Shown piece after piece: positions 44,486-53,690 of a stretch of 64,000 nucleotides of DNA. Origin of the DNA: Streptomyces chattanoogensis (GTDB taxonomy: Bacteria > Actinomycetota > Actinomycetes > Streptomycetales > Streptomycetaceae). Numbering within the stretch: position 1 is the stretch's first letter; each line of letters starts with the position of its first letter. Location of the stretch: positions 1 to 64,000 of the forward strand of contig NZ_LGKG01000157.1 of the NCBI RefSeq assembly GCF_001294335.1, written 5' to 3'. The notes beneath the pieces were generated by a model. That model saw nothing but the letters and a program-made list of their open reading frames with translations, was not told where the DNA came from and did no database searches. Position numbers and translations under genes: made by a program.

Positions 44486-46138
44486 TCAGGACAGCGGGCC
44501 CTCCACGTGCGCGGCCTCCGAACCGTTGACCGCGACGGACTCCCCGCCCTGCGCGGTGGCCGCCTGCGCGCCGAGCGGGGCGGCCTCGTCCGCGGCGGGC
44601 GCGGCCTTGGCGAAGGACGTCGACGCGGCCAGCGGGACGGTCCGCTCCGGCAGCAGCGCCATCACGGCCAGCCGGTCCGCCTCGCAGGTCTCCTCGTCGA
44701 ACGGGTCGGGTGTGGCCGGCACCTGGAGCCGCAGCACCGGACCGGTCCCCAGCCGGGCATAGCCGCGGCCGGGCGGTACATCGGCCGTCGGCGTGGTGTG
44801 CGGCGGCGCCCCGAGCACCGACCGCACCTCGTCGGCCGTCGCCGGGCCGAGCACCACCCGCGCCCGGGTGTGGGCCCGTACGGCATCGGCCAGCAGCTCG
44901 GCGGTCTCGCACCGCTCGGCCACGACGACCGTGACATTGGCCGCCCCGCCGTGCCGCAGCGGCATCTGCAGGAGCAGCTGGGGATCGTCGCGGCCCTCCG
45001 CGGCCGCGAGATGGGCCAGCGTGGTGGGGCGGTCCACGATGATCCACAGTGGCCGCCGGGTGTCCTCCGGCGCGGAACGGCCCGCCTGCCGCGCCCGGTT
45101 CGCCGAGATCAGCCGGCGCTCGGTCTCGTGCGCGGCCCACTCCAGCGTCGCCAGCGCCCCCGCGAGTCCGCTCTCCACCCCCAGCACCCCGGACCGGCCG
45201 GCCAGACAGGCGAACTCGCCGGTGCCGGTGCCGTCGATGACCAGCACATCGCCCTCGGCCAGCGCCTGCAGCGCGATCGACCGCAGCAGCGTCGTACCGC
45301 CCGTCCCGGGCTGCCCCAGCACCAGCAGATGCGGCTCGGTCGACCGCTGCCCGGTGCGCCACAGGACCGGCGGCGCATCCTGGGTCTCCTCGCCCTGAAG
45401 GACCGGCAGGGTCCGGTGGACGGAATCCGGGTCGGTGAACCCGAGCACCGTCTCGCCCGGCGAGGTCACGAAACGCTGCGCCGCGATATCCGTGGGCAGC
45501 GCACCGAGGACGCTCAGCACCAGCTGGTTGGCCGCCTCGTCCCAGGCGAAGTGATACTCCCGGCCGCGGCCGGACTTGGCGTGCAGCACCTGCTCGATAC
45601 GGTCCCGGGACTGGTCCTCGCCATCGGTGAAATACGCCGGGTACTTCAGCTGCAGGCGCTCCAGCCGCCCGCTCTCGTCGAAGCCGTACTCGGTGAAGGC
45701 CTGCTCCCAGTCACCGCCGTGGGAATACAGCGGGCTGGGATCCCCGTCGGCGGAGAAATACGGCACCAGCGCCTCGTACAGCCCCTGCAACCGCTCCTTC
45801 TGGGCCTCGCCCGGCCCGGACTTCGCAGCATTGCGGTCCCGCCCCGCCCAGGCCGCCGCCCCCATCATCGAGATGGCCGCGAGCAGCGGGCCGTACGGCA
45901 CCACCGCCACGGCCAGCGCACACGCGGCAACGGAGAAGAACAGCGGGCCACGGCGATCCTTGGGTGTCGCATCCCAGCGCTGTCTGCCGGCGGCGGCGAG
46001 CCGACCCAGTCCACGACTGATGGTGATCAGCGGGTGGAACACATCGGAGGCGCTGTCGGCGGCGGTGCGCGCGATCTCTCTGCTGCGCGCGAGGGAAGCG
46101 CTGTCGGTCAGGATGCGGGGCAAGGGGCGCCGGGCCAC
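44486..46138 (-). CDS. FtsK/HerA-like P-loop ATPase with N-terminal membrane helices
   Basis: The protein has 550 aa. Two helices at about 68-100 (FFSVAACALAVAVVPYGPLLAAISMMGAAAWAG) precede an SCO-type domain. An FtsK-like core has Walker A LGQPGTGGTTLLRSIAL, a Walker B-like VLVIDGTGTGEF and a second acidic strand LWIIVDRPTTLAHL. Homologues are conserved in Streptomyces next to a tiny membrane protein, as here. The layout recalls TraB/Spd-type DNA-transfer modules, but no mobile genes surround it. Confidence 0.7.
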   Translation of the reverse strand: MARRPLPRILTDSASLARSREIARTAADSASDVFHPLITISRGLGRLAAAGRQRWDATPKDRRGPLFFSVAACALAVAVVPYGPLLAAISMMGAAAWAGRDRNAAKSGPGEAQKERLQGLYEALVPYFSADGDPSPLYSHGGDWEQAFTEYGFDESGRLERLQLKYPAYFTDGEDQSRDRIEQVLHAKSGRGREYHFAWDEAANQLVLSVLGALPTDIAAQRFVTSPGETVLGFTDPDSVHRTLPVLQGEETQDAPPVLWRTGQRSTEPHLLVLGQPGTGGTTLLRSIALQALAEGDVLVIDGTGTGEFACLAGRSGVLGVESGLAGALATLEWAAHETERRLISANRARQAGRSAPEDTRRPLWIIVDRPTTLAHLAAAEGRDDPQLLLQMPLRHGGAANVTVVVAERCETAELLADAVRAHTRARVVLGPATADEVRSVLGAPPHTTPTADVPPGRGYARLGTGPVLRLQVPATPDPFDEETCEADRLAVMALLPERTVPLAASTSFAKAAPAADEAAPLGAQAATAQGGESVAVNGSEAAHVEGPLS

Positions 46139-46210
46139 ATCTGTCTCCTGTTGGTCGTGCGGCGGTCGTGACGGGCTCGCCGTGGGCGGCGAGCCCGGTG
46201 GGGTGAGGCG

Positions 46211-46405
46211 CTAGATCTTGAGCCCTCCCAGGAGGCTCGCGAGGCTCGCGCCGCCCGCTCTGATACTGGGCGCGATGGCGGAGCCCGCGAGATAGAACCC
46301 GAAGAGCGCACAGACCAGCGCGTGGGACAACTTGAGGCCGTCTTTGCGGAAGAAGAGGAAGACGATGACACCGAGCAGGATGACGCCGGAAATGGACAGA
46401 ATCAT
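46211..46405 (-). CDS. Small membrane protein (64 aa) paired with the FtsK-like ATPase
   Basis: The ATG at 46405 follows CCAGGAGAG. Sequence ILSISGVILLGVIVFLFFRKDG, then LSHALVCALFGFYLAGSAIA, gives two membrane helices, and LASLLGGLKI ends the protein. It is conserved in size among Streptomyces and its stop lies 72 bp before the ATPase start. Its function is unknown; it may be a partner or anchor of the ATPase. Confidence 0.75.
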   Translation of the reverse strand: MILSISGVILLGVIVFLFFRKDGLKLSHALVCALFGFYLAGSAIAPSIRAGGASLASLLGGLKI

Positions 46406-46618
46406 GGGGGTTCTCTCCTGGGTGGTGGGGACGATCACCGTGAGTTCTTCCAGCCTCACAGCCAGTATCAAGCCATCGAAAGCTGCGAACGGGTGATTTG
46501 TCGTTGAAACCGCCCGGACGGGCCCCGTCCGTAGAGCGCGTCGCCTGGAACTGTGCTTCGCGTGTCGCACCCGGATCCTGCCACCGGCGTGACCACGGCC
46601 TCCGGCACAATCAGTGAG

Positions 46619-47080
46619 GTGTCGAAGAAGAAGCCCAGGAAAACGTCCCCGACGAAGCGGCCGGAGACGGAACCGCGCCGCCCCGTCGCCGTGACCCCGA
46701 CCTCGCCCTGCCCCTGCGGGCGCGATGCGACCTACCGCGACTGCTGCGGCGCCTGCCATCAAGGGCGCGCCGCCGCCCCCACCGCGGAGCGGCTGATGCG
46801 CTCGCGCTACAGCGCCTTCGTCGTGGGAGACGCCGGATATCTGCTGGCCACCTGGCACCCCTCGACCCGGCCCGCCGGCCTGGAATTCGTCTCCGGGCAG
46901 CGGTGGACCGGCCTGGAGATCCTCGGCACCACCGGCGGCACGGCCTTCCACGCCGAGGGAACGGTGGAGTTCCGCGCGCACTACACGCTGCAGGGGCAGG
47001 CCGAGAGCCAGTACGAGAACAGCCGCTTCGTCCGCGAGGACGGGGCGTGGGTCTACGTGGACGCCCTGCCGCCCGCGTAA
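46619..47080 (+). CDS. YchJ-family protein with SEC-C motif
   Basis: The GTG at 46619 gives 153 aa; longer starts at 46553-46591 are possible. The SEC-C zinc motif CPCGRDATYRDCCGACHQG (four Cys) is followed by the YchJ/UPF0225 domain (AERLMRSRYSAFVVGDAGYLLATWHPS, TVEFRAHYTLQGQAESQYENSRFVREDGAWVYVDA). Its role is uncharacterised; SEC-C binds zinc and is also found in SecA. Confidence 0.85.
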   Translation: MSKKKPRKTSPTKRPETEPRRPVAVTPTSPCPCGRDATYRDCCGACHQGRAAAPTAERLMRSRYSAFVVGDAGYLLATWHPSTRPAGLEFVSGQRWTGLEILGTTGGTAFHAEGTVEFRAHYTLQGQAESQYENSRFVREDGAWVYVDALPPA

Positions 47081-47115
47081 CCCCTGAGCCGGAACCCCGT
47101 ACGCCCGGCCCCTGC

Positions 47116-47499
47116 CTACCGTCCGCGCAGCATCAGCTGCTCGATCTCGCGCCGGTCGCGCTTGGTGGGACGTCCCGCACCGCGGTCACGCACCGGGGCG
47201 ACGGCGACCTCCTCGCGCGGCGGGGGCGGCGGGGAGTTGTCGACGAAGCACTGTGCCGCGACGGGCGCGCCCACCCGCTTGCGGACCAGCTTCGAGACGA
47301 CCACGATCCGCTCCCGGCCGGCGTACCGCAGCCGCACCTCGTCGCCGCTGCGCACGGCGTGCGCCGGCTTCACCCGGTCGCCGTTGACGCGGACGTGCCC
47401 GGCACGGCAGGCCGCGGTGGCCTGCGAGCGCGACTTGATGAGCCGGACCGACCAGATCCAGCTGTCGATACGGGTGGTGGTCCCCTCGTCTGAAGCCAT
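47116..47499 (-). CDS. S4-domain RNA-binding protein (Hsp15-like)
   Basis: The protein has 127 aa. The N-terminal S4 domain (TRIDSWIWSVRLIKSRSQATAACRAGHVRVNGDRVKPAHAVRSGDEVRLRYAG) is followed by a basic proline-rich tail. Hsp15 binds stalled 50S subunits; by family this protein should act on ribosomal RNA. It converges with the YchJ gene. Confidence 0.88.
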   Translation of the reverse strand: MASDEGTTTRIDSWIWSVRLIKSRSQATAACRAGHVRVNGDRVKPAHAVRSGDEVRLRYAGRERIVVVSKLVRKRVGAPVAAQCFVDNSPPPPPREEVAVAPVRDRGAGRPTKRDRREIEQLMLRGR

Positions 47500-47538
47500 G
47501 ACACGACTCTAGGCCGCGAGGGGGCGGGTGTGCCGGTA

Positions 47539-48639
47539 TTAAGCGGACGCCTTCTTGGCCGCCCGCTTGGCCGGGGGCTTCTTGGCGGTGGCTGCGGCGG
47601 CGGATCCGGCGGTGGCCTTGGCGGCGGTCTTGCGCGCGCCCTTCGTGCCGGTGGACTTGGTGCCGGTGGACTCGGTGTCCGAGGCCCTGGCGTCCGACGT
47701 CTGCGCCGTCGTCGTCTTCTTCGCGGGGGACTTCTTGGCGGCGGGCCTCTTTGCCGCCGCCTTCTTCCCGGCCGGCGCCGGCCCAGCCGCTTTCGCGGCC
47801 TTCTTCCCGGCCGTCCGCCCCCGTATCGGCGTCACGGAAGCGGCCCCTCCGGGCTCCGCTCCGCCGCCCTGCCGGGCCGCCTCGACGCTCTTCTCCAGCG
47901 CCGCCATCAGATCGACGACCTGGCCGCCAGGGGGGCCGGCGGGAGCCACCGGCGTCCCGCCCTCCAGCTTCTGGGCCACCAGCTCCTCCACGGCCTCGCG
48001 GTACTCGTCATGCAGCTCGGCGGGGTCCAGCTCGCCCAGGGAATCCATCAGCATCTCGGCGAGCCGGAACTCGTTCTCGCGGAGCTTGACGTCGGCCCGG
48101 GGGCCGACACCGGCCGCGGGGCGGATCTGGTCGGGCCACAGCAGCGAATGCATCACGATCGCCCCGTCGTGCGCCCGCAGCATCGCCAGCGACTCCCGCC
48201 CCCGGATCGCCACCTTGCCGATCGCGACCTTCCGCTGATGCTCCAGTGCCTCCCTCAGCACCGCGTACGGCCTGGCGGCGGACGAGCCGTTCGGGCCCAG
48301 GTAGTAGGCCTTGTCCAGCTGGAGGGGATCGATCTCGTCGGCGTCGACGAACGCCAGGATCGCCATCGTCTTGGCGGCCGGCATCGGCAGCCGGGCCAGA
48401 TCCTCGTCGGTGATCTGCACGATCGTCTCGTCGTCCGGCGCCTGGTACCCCTTGCCGACCTCCTCGTTCGGCACCTCCTCGCCGTCCAGCTCACAGATCT
48501 TGCGGTACCGGATCTGCGCGCCGTCCTTTTCGTGAATGCGCACAAACGAAACCGACGAGGTGCGGTCGGTCGCGCTGTATGTCTTCACCGGGATGGTGAC
48601 CAGGCCGAACGATATGGACCCGTTCCAGATGGATCGCAT
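47539..48639 (-). CDS. ku: Ku-type DNA end-binding protein
   Basis: The protein has 366 aa. The Ku core at about 1-255 (MRSIWNGSISFGLVTIPVKTYSAT, VSFVRIHEKDGAQIRYRKICELDGEEV, IVQITDEDLARLP, YYLGPNGSSAARPYAVLREAL) is followed by a long Lys/Ala-rich C-terminal tail (AKKxxxK repeats) that may bind DNA. It is divergent from a LigD polymerase gene 40 bp away, a nonhomologous end-joining pair. Confidence 0.95.
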   Translation of the reverse strand: MRSIWNGSISFGLVTIPVKTYSATDRTSSVSFVRIHEKDGAQIRYRKICELDGEEVPNEEVGKGYQAPDDETIVQITDEDLARLPMPAAKTMAILAFVDADEIDPLQLDKAYYLGPNGSSAARPYAVLREALEHQRKVAIGKVAIRGRESLAMLRAHDGAIVMHSLLWPDQIRPAAGVGPRADVKLRENEFRLAEMLMDSLGELDPAELHDEYREAVEELVAQKLEGGTPVAPAGPPGGQVVDLMAALEKSVEAARQGGGAEPGGAASVTPIRGRTAGKKAAKAAGPAPAGKKAAAKRPAAKKSPAKKTTTAQTSDARASDTESTGTKSTGTKGARKTAAKATAGSAAAATAKKPPAKRAAKKASA

Positions 48640-48679
48640 ATGTCATCCTCTGTCCCGCGATTCATGGGATTCTCATCGT

Positions 48680-49576
48680 ATGTCGCCGATCACCGTCGTG
48701 GAGGGGCGGCGCCTCTCGCTGACCAACCTGGACAAGGTCATCTATCCCGAGACCGGTACGACCAAGGGCGAGGTGGTGCACTACTGCACCATCACCGCGG
48801 ACCCGCTGCTCGCGCATCTCCACGACCGGCCGCTCTCGTTTCTGCGCTATCCCGACGGGCCCGACGGCCAGCGCTTCTTCACCAAGAACGTGCCGCCCGG
48901 CACCCCCTCCTGGGTGCAGACCTGCGAGGTGCCCCATACGACCTCCGGGCCCACCCGCCAGGTCTTGGTGCAGGACCTCTCCTCGCTGGTCTGGGCCGCG
49001 AACCTGGTCGTCGAACTGCACGCACCCCAATGGACCAGCGGGGCACCGGGCCGCGCCGACCGCCTCGTCCTCGACCTCGACCCCGGTGTCCCGGCCACCG
49101 TCGTCGAATGCTGCACCGCGGCCGAGTGGCTGCGCGAGCGGCTCGCGGCGGACGGCCTGGGCGCCTGGGCCAAGACCAGCGGTTCCAAGGGCCTGCACCT
49201 CGTCGTGCCCATCGAGCCGACCCCCTCGGAACGGACCACGGCCTACGCCAGGAGCCTCGCCGTCGAGGCCCAGCGGGCCCTCCCGGACCTCGTCGTCCAC
49301 AAGATGACCAAGGCGCTGCGCCCAGGCAAGGTCTTCATCGACTTCTCCCAGAACGCCGCCGCCAAGACCACCGCCGTCGCCTACACCCTGCGTGCCCGCG
49401 CCACCCCCACCGTCTCCACCCCGGTCACCTGGGACGAAATCGCGGCCTGCACCGACCCCGCCCAACTCACGTTCCGCTTCGAGGCCATCGCGCCCCGCCT
49501 CGCCCGCCACGGCGATCTGCTCGCCCCGCTCCTGGACCCCGGCCGCGCCCGGCCGCTACCCCAACGGCCCCGGTAA
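48680..49576 (+). CDS. ligD: LigD-type polymerase/primase (Pol domain only)
   Basis: The ATG at 48680 has no Shine-Dalgarno sequence, so it is perhaps leaderless. The protein has 298 aa. The archaeo-eukaryotic primase-type catalytic residues are in LVLDLDPGVPATVV and KVFIDFSQNAAAKTT, with SGSKGLHLVVP supplying the histidine. There is no ligase or nuclease domain, so it is a stand-alone LigD Pol subunit that fills ends held by Ku. The matching ATP ligase must lie elsewhere. Confidence 0.9.
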   Translation: MSPITVVEGRRLSLTNLDKVIYPETGTTKGEVVHYCTITADPLLAHLHDRPLSFLRYPDGPDGQRFFTKNVPPGTPSWVQTCEVPHTTSGPTRQVLVQDLSSLVWAANLVVELHAPQWTSGAPGRADRLVLDLDPGVPATVVECCTAAEWLRERLAADGLGAWAKTSGSKGLHLVVPIEPTPSERTTAYARSLAVEAQRALPDLVVHKMTKALRPGKVFIDFSQNAAAKTTAVAYTLRARATPTVSTPVTWDEIAACTDPAQLTFRFEAIAPRLARHGDLLAPLLDPGRARPLPQRPR

Positions 49577-49608
49577 GAGCGCGCAGGCCCGCACCGTAGA
49601 TTGATCAC

Positions 49609-51285
49609 ATGGTGGAGGGGACAACACACAGCACAACAGCGTCGGCCGAGCAGGGAGCGGACACCGCGCCCGGAGGGGGCGGCAGGGGAGGCGGGCTGGC
49701 GCGTTCGTCGCTCCTGATGGCCGCCGGGACGATGGTCTCGCGGGCGACCGGGCTGATCCGGACGACGCTCCAGGCGAGCGCGCTGGGCACCGGGCTGCTG
49801 GCGAGCTCGTACGGCATCGCCAACACCGTGCCGATGAGCATCTACACCCTGCTGGTCGGCGGTGCCCTGAACGCCGTGCTGGTGCCCCAGCTCGTCCGCG
49901 CCCGGGCCGAGCACGCGGACGGCGGCCGGGCCTTCGAGCAGCGGCTGGTCACCCTCGTCCTGACCGTGCTCGCGGTGGGCACGGCGCTCGCGGTGTGGGC
50001 CGCCCCGGGGATCGTCGCGGTCTTCGTCCCCGACACGCCGAAGTCGCACGCCGCCTTCGAGCTCACTGTCGTCTTCGCCCGCTTCCTCCTCCCGCAGGTC
50101 TTCTTCTACGGCCTCTTCTTCATCCTGGGTCAAGTCCTCAACGCCAGAAGCAAGTTCGGTGCGATGATGTGGACGCCGGTGCTCAACAACATCGTGCTGA
50201 TCGCCATGTTCGGCCTCTACATGGGACTGCTGGCCGGCCCCGACCGCGTGCAGGACATCACCCCCGCCCAGATCAACCTCCTGGGCATCGCGACCACCGG
50301 CGGCATCGCCCTCCAGGGCCTGGCCCTGATCCCGTTCGTCCGGGCCGCGGGCTTCCGCTTCCGGCCGCGTTTCGACTGGCGCGGCCACGGACTGCGCAAG
50401 AGCATCGTCGCCGCCCGCTGGACCCTGCTGTTCGTGCTCGTCAACGTTGTCGCCATGGCAGTCGTTTCACGCTTCGCGAGCGCGGCGGACCAGCAACTCC
50501 CCGATGCCGGCGTCGGATACGCGGCCTACTCCTACGTCCAGAACATCTGGAACCTGCCGCAGTCCATCGTCACGGTCTCGCTGGTGACGGCCCTGCTGCC
50601 GCGGATGAGCCGAGCGGTCACCGAGGGCCGCCTGGACGACCTGCGCGACGACCTCTCCCGCGCGCTGCGGGTCAGCGGCTTCCTCATCGTCCCGGCCGCC
50701 TTCTTCTTCGTCGCCCTCGGCCCGCAGACGGCCCAACTCCTGTTCGGCCACGGCGCCGTGGACGCCACAACGGTCGCCCCCGCGGGCCATATGCTCCAGG
50801 CCCTCGGCCTCGGCCTGATCCCGTTCTCCGGGCAGTATCTGCTGCTGCGCGGCTTCTACGCCTTCGAGGACACCCGTACGCCGTTCTGGATGGCCGTCGT
50901 CGTCAGCGCCGTCAACATCGCGCTGGCCGCCGTCTGTCACCTTTTCCTGCCCACCCGCTGGGCGGTCACCGGCATGGCCGCCGCCTACGCCCTCGCGTAC
51001 GGCGTCGGCATGCTCGCCACCGCCCTGCTCCTGCGCCGCCGGCTCGCCGGACGCCTCGACGGCCGCCGCCTGTGCCGCGCCTACGGAAAGCTGACCGTGA
51101 CCGCCGCCGTAGCCGGTGCGCTCGGCTGGCTGGTGGCGCGCGCCTGCTCCGGCGTAGCGGTCCCGGCGGGCTGGACCCCGGTGACGGCCCTGGCCGCGGG
51201 CGGCGGCACCATGGCCCTGGTCTATCTGGGGCTGGCCCGTCTGCTGAACATCGCGGAGGCGCGGAGCCTGCCCGGCCTGCGATGA
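49609..51285 (+). CDS. murJ: MurJ/MviN-type lipid II flippase
   Basis: The protein has 558 aa with 14 predicted helices. A disordered N-terminus precedes GLARSSLLMAAGTMVSRATGLIRTTLQ, ASSYGIANTVPMSIYTLLVGGALNAVLVPQLVRA, RFLLPQVFFYGLFFILGQVLNARSKFGAMMWTPVLNNIV, and PQSIVTVSLVTALLPRMSRAV. Actinobacterial paralogues vary; this one may be the core MurJ or an additional copy, and its partner proteins are not here. The 17-bp repeat array begins just after its stop. Confidence 0.85.
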   Translation: MVEGTTHSTTASAEQGADTAPGGGGRGGGLARSSLLMAAGTMVSRATGLIRTTLQASALGTGLLASSYGIANTVPMSIYTLLVGGALNAVLVPQLVRARAEHADGGRAFEQRLVTLVLTVLAVGTALAVWAAPGIVAVFVPDTPKSHAAFELTVVFARFLLPQVFFYGLFFILGQVLNARSKFGAMMWTPVLNNIVLIAMFGLYMGLLAGPDRVQDITPAQINLLGIATTGGIALQGLALIPFVRAAGFRFRPRFDWRGHGLRKSIVAARWTLLFVLVNVVAMAVVSRFASAADQQLPDAGVGYAAYSYVQNIWNLPQSIVTVSLVTALLPRMSRAVTEGRLDDLRDDLSRALRVSGFLIVPAAFFFVALGPQTAQLLFGHGAVDATTVAPAGHMLQALGLGLIPFSGQYLLLRGFYAFEDTRTPFWMAVVVSAVNIALAAVCHLFLPTRWAVTGMAAAYALAYGVGMLATALLLRRRLAGRLDGRRLCRAYGKLTVTAAVAGALGWLVARACSGVAVPAGWTPVTALAAGGGTMALVYLGLARLLNIAEARSLPGLR

Positions 51286-51305
51286 GCGGCCGTTGGGCCG
51301 TGTTG

Positions 51306-51492
51306 CCGCCGGTGGACCCTTCCCGGCGGCGAATCCTTCCCGACGGTGAATCCTCTCCGACAGTGAATCCGTCCTGACGGTAAGTGATTTCCGGCGGTGA
51401 GTTATTTCTGACGATGGGTGATTTCTGATGATGGATCACTTCTGATCGGCGATCGCTGCCGACGGCGCATCACTCCTGTCGGGTGATGGGTA
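51306..51492. repeat. Eleven-unit degenerate 17-bp tandem array
   Basis: Consecutive 17-bp units run from 51306 to 51492 without gaps; the consensus is about CYGACGGTGAATCATTC. Units 2-6 are the most similar and the ends are more diverged. The region from 51286 to 51705 contains no gene. The repeats start 20 bp beyond murJ and end about 210 bp before the nuclease start. Confidence 0.85.
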
Positions 51493-51705
51493 ATTCACCG
51501 GCTTGCCGCCTTTACGACCGATAAGCCTGGTCAACCCAGTTGCCCGTTTGTCGCCAGGCGAACACATAACTCTCTCCCCGTGTTCACACTGTGGTGAATG
51601 CCGCGATGGAAAGCTGTTTTTGACCGTATACAGACAACGGTCGGCGCCGGCCGTGCCCCACATTTTCACGGACCGGTGCCACATTTCGGGGAGAGGACAC
51701 CATCC

Positions 51706-52566
51706 GTGGACACCACCCGCTTGACCCGTCGCGCCCGCATCGCGCTGACCGTGGCCGCCGGATCCGCGCTGGCGGCGGTCGCCGTGCAGATTCCGTCCAC
51801 CGCCACGGCCGGTACGGCAGCACATGGGGCGACGGCACACGGGACGTCGGCACACGGCAGCTCCGTCACGGCGTACGACGACACGTACTACAAGGACGCG
51901 CTGGGCAAGACCGGCCCGGAGCTCAAGAACGCGCTGCACGGGATCATCAGCAGCACCCAGACCGGGAAGCTGTCCTATGACCAGGTCTGGGACGCGCTCA
52001 AGGACACCGACGAGGACCCGGCCAACAAAGCGAACGTCATTCTTCTCTATTCCGGCCGATCCCAGAGCAAGAACTCCAGCGGCGGAAATCCCGACGACTG
52101 GAACCGCGAGCACGTCTGGGCGAAGTCGCACGGTGATTTCGGTACGGCCACCGGCCCGGGCACCGATATTCACCACCTCCGCCCGGCGGATGTGTCCGTC
52201 AACAGCACCCGCGGAAACAAGGACTTCGACAACGGCGGTACGGAGGTCGGGGAGGCGCCGGGCAATTACACCGACGACGATTCCTTCGAGCCCCGCGACG
52301 CAGACAAGGGCGATGTCGCGCGGATGATCCTCTACATGGCCGTGCGGTACGACGGCGGGGACGGCTTCCCCGACCTGGAGCCCAACGACAAGGTCGACAA
52401 CGGCTCCGCGCCGAACATCGGCCGGCTGTCCGTACTGAAGCAGTGGAGCAAGCAGGACCCGCCGTCCGCCTTCGAACAGCACCGCAACCAGGTGATATTC
52501 GACAAGTACCAGCACAACCGGAACCCGTTCATCGACCACCCCGAGTGGGTCGACGAGATCTGGTAG
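51706..52566 (+). CDS. Secreted endonuclease I (NucM/EndA family)
   Basis: The GTG at 51706 follows GGGAGAGG. The protein has 286 aa with signal peptide (RARIALTVAAGSALAAVAVQ, cleavage near STATA). Short AHG-type repeats lie at about 38-52. The nuclease domain has NREHVWAKSHGDFG (catalytic His) and DIHHLRPADVSVNSTRGNKDFD. It degrades DNA outside the cell. Confidence 0.9.
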   Translation: MDTTRLTRRARIALTVAAGSALAAVAVQIPSTATAGTAAHGATAHGTSAHGSSVTAYDDTYYKDALGKTGPELKNALHGIISSTQTGKLSYDQVWDALKDTDEDPANKANVILLYSGRSQSKNSSGGNPDDWNREHVWAKSHGDFGTATGPGTDIHHLRPADVSVNSTRGNKDFDNGGTEVGEAPGNYTDDDSFEPRDADKGDVARMILYMAVRYDGGDGFPDLEPNDKVDNGSAPNIGRLSVLKQWSKQDPPSAFEQHRNQVIFDKYQHNRNPFIDHPEWVDEIW

Positions 52567-52812
52567 CAGGCCCCGCCGGGCCCGGTGCGGCTGCCGGGCC
52601 CGGCCCGCCGCGGGGGCTGCCATTCCGCGCGGATGGGCGTTGCTCGGTGTAGCGTCCTGATCAGCTGTCGTGGTTCCGAAGTGCCGGGCGCCCGTGTCGC
52701 ATTCACGGGCGTTCTTGCTGTGCAGTGCGTCTCCGGGCCAGGGCGATCACCTCCGGGTTCCGCAGGGCGCGGAAACCGATTCAGGCCCGTTTTTGACGAA
52801 GGAGACAGGAAA
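52567..52812 (+). other. Long leader of the cold-shock gene
   Basis: About 245 bases without a gene. A promoter-like TAGCGT lies near 52650, and the stretch ends with a GAAGGAGACAGG binding site. Long untranslated leaders are normal for csp genes. Confidence 0.4.
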
Positions 52813-53016
52813 ATGGCCAGCGGCACCGTGAAGTGGTTCAACGCCGAAAAGGGCTTCGGCTTCATCGCGCAGGACGGCGGCGGCGCCGACGTATTCGCGC
52901 ACTATTCGAACATTGATGCCCAGGGCTTTCGTGAGCTCCAGGAGGGCCAGAAGGTGACCTTCGAGGTCACCCAGGGCAACAAGGGCCCGCAGGCGGAAAT
53001 GATCCGCCCGGCCTGA
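52813..53016 (+). CDS. Cold-shock protein (CspA family)
   Basis: The protein has 67 aa and is a single cold-shock domain: [20 protein letters not shown] (RNP1), DVFAHYSNI (RNP2) and [20 protein letters not shown]. It binds single-stranded nucleic acid as an RNA chaperone. A strong GGAGACAGG site precedes it. Confidence 0.96.
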   Translation: MASGTVKWFNAEKGFGFIAQDGGGADVFAHYSNIDAQGFRELQEGQKVTFEVTQGNKGPQAEMIRPA

Positions 53017-53090
53017 TTGCCCGGCGGTTCACCGCCCACCGTTGTGGCGCCCGTTCCGTGCCGGTAGCGGGCGCCATGGCATACGGGCGG

Positions 53091-53291
53091 TCAGGACTGC
53101 GGCGGCCCCTCCTGGCCCCGGCCCCGGTCGCTGCCGAGCTGGTCCTTGAGCTTCTCCTGAGCCGTGTCGACCTGGCCCGAGTACGTGCCCCGGGTCTTCT
53201 CGTCGAGAAGATCCCCGGCCTGGTCGATACCCTTTTCGGCCTGCTCCTCATGGCCCTTCAGCAGCTGCTTGAGCTTGTCCATGACGGACAT
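53091..53291 (-). CDS. MT0933-like antitoxin-family protein
   Basis: The protein has 66 aa: MDKLKQLLKGHEEQAEKGIDQAGDLLDEKT, then YSGQVDTAQEKLKDQL. It is small, charged and helical, matching the MT0933/Rv0909 antitoxin family. No toxin gene adjoins it, so the antitoxin label comes only from the family. Confidence 0.7.
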   Translation of the reverse strand: MSVMDKLKQLLKGHEEQAEKGIDQAGDLLDEKTRGTYSGQVDTAQEKLKDQLGSDRGRGQEGPPQS

Positions 53292-53480
53292 GGAACACCC
53301 TCCTCACCACGCCCCCGCCACTCCAGCATCGCCCCCTGCCAACCCGCCCGCATCCGCGTGCCGGAGCCGGCCGAGCTCACCGCTCTCACCCGTACGGGTG
53401 AGTCCCGCCGGGAATTCGGTACAACAGCCCATCGGCCCCCTCGACAGGCGCCGCGCCGCGCCCCGGCCGAGAATGCAGCG

Positions 53481-53690
53481 GTGAGCGATGAACAGCGCAC
53501 TGCCGATGACACCGCACCGCGTCGCATACCGCCCCATGAGCAACGGCGCCTGGCCAGACGAGCGCTGGCCTGCCGCGCGCGGGACGCGGACGACCTGTCC
53601 CTGCTGATGGACATGCTCGGCCTGGACCCGGCCGGCGATCCCTGCCATGAGGCGGCCGAGCGGCCGGAGGCGGGGAGCGAGCGCGGCTAG
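53481..53690 (+). CDS. Short hypothetical protein
   Basis: The GTG at 53481 gives 69 aa: an N-terminal DEQRTADD, a basic helix HEQRRLARRALACRARDADDLSLLMDMLGLDP and an acidic tail. No Shine-Dalgarno sequence is convincing, but the composition fits a coding frame and it is not a shadow of a neighbour. It converges with the mannosidase gene, overlapping its stop by 4 bp. Confidence 0.45.
   Translation: MSDEQRTADDTAPRRIPPHEQRRLARRALACRARDADDLSLLMDMLGLDPAGDPCHEAAERPEAGSERG

Noticed and set aside
47539..49599. A 689-residue plus-strand frame opposite ku running into the ligD polymerase gene
   Set aside because: It is antisense to ku, then out of frame with ligD; the repeats come from the Lys/Ala tail of Ku.
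51306..51492. CRISPR array
   Set aside because: The 17-bp units are directly abutting and degenerate, with no spacers and no cas genes.
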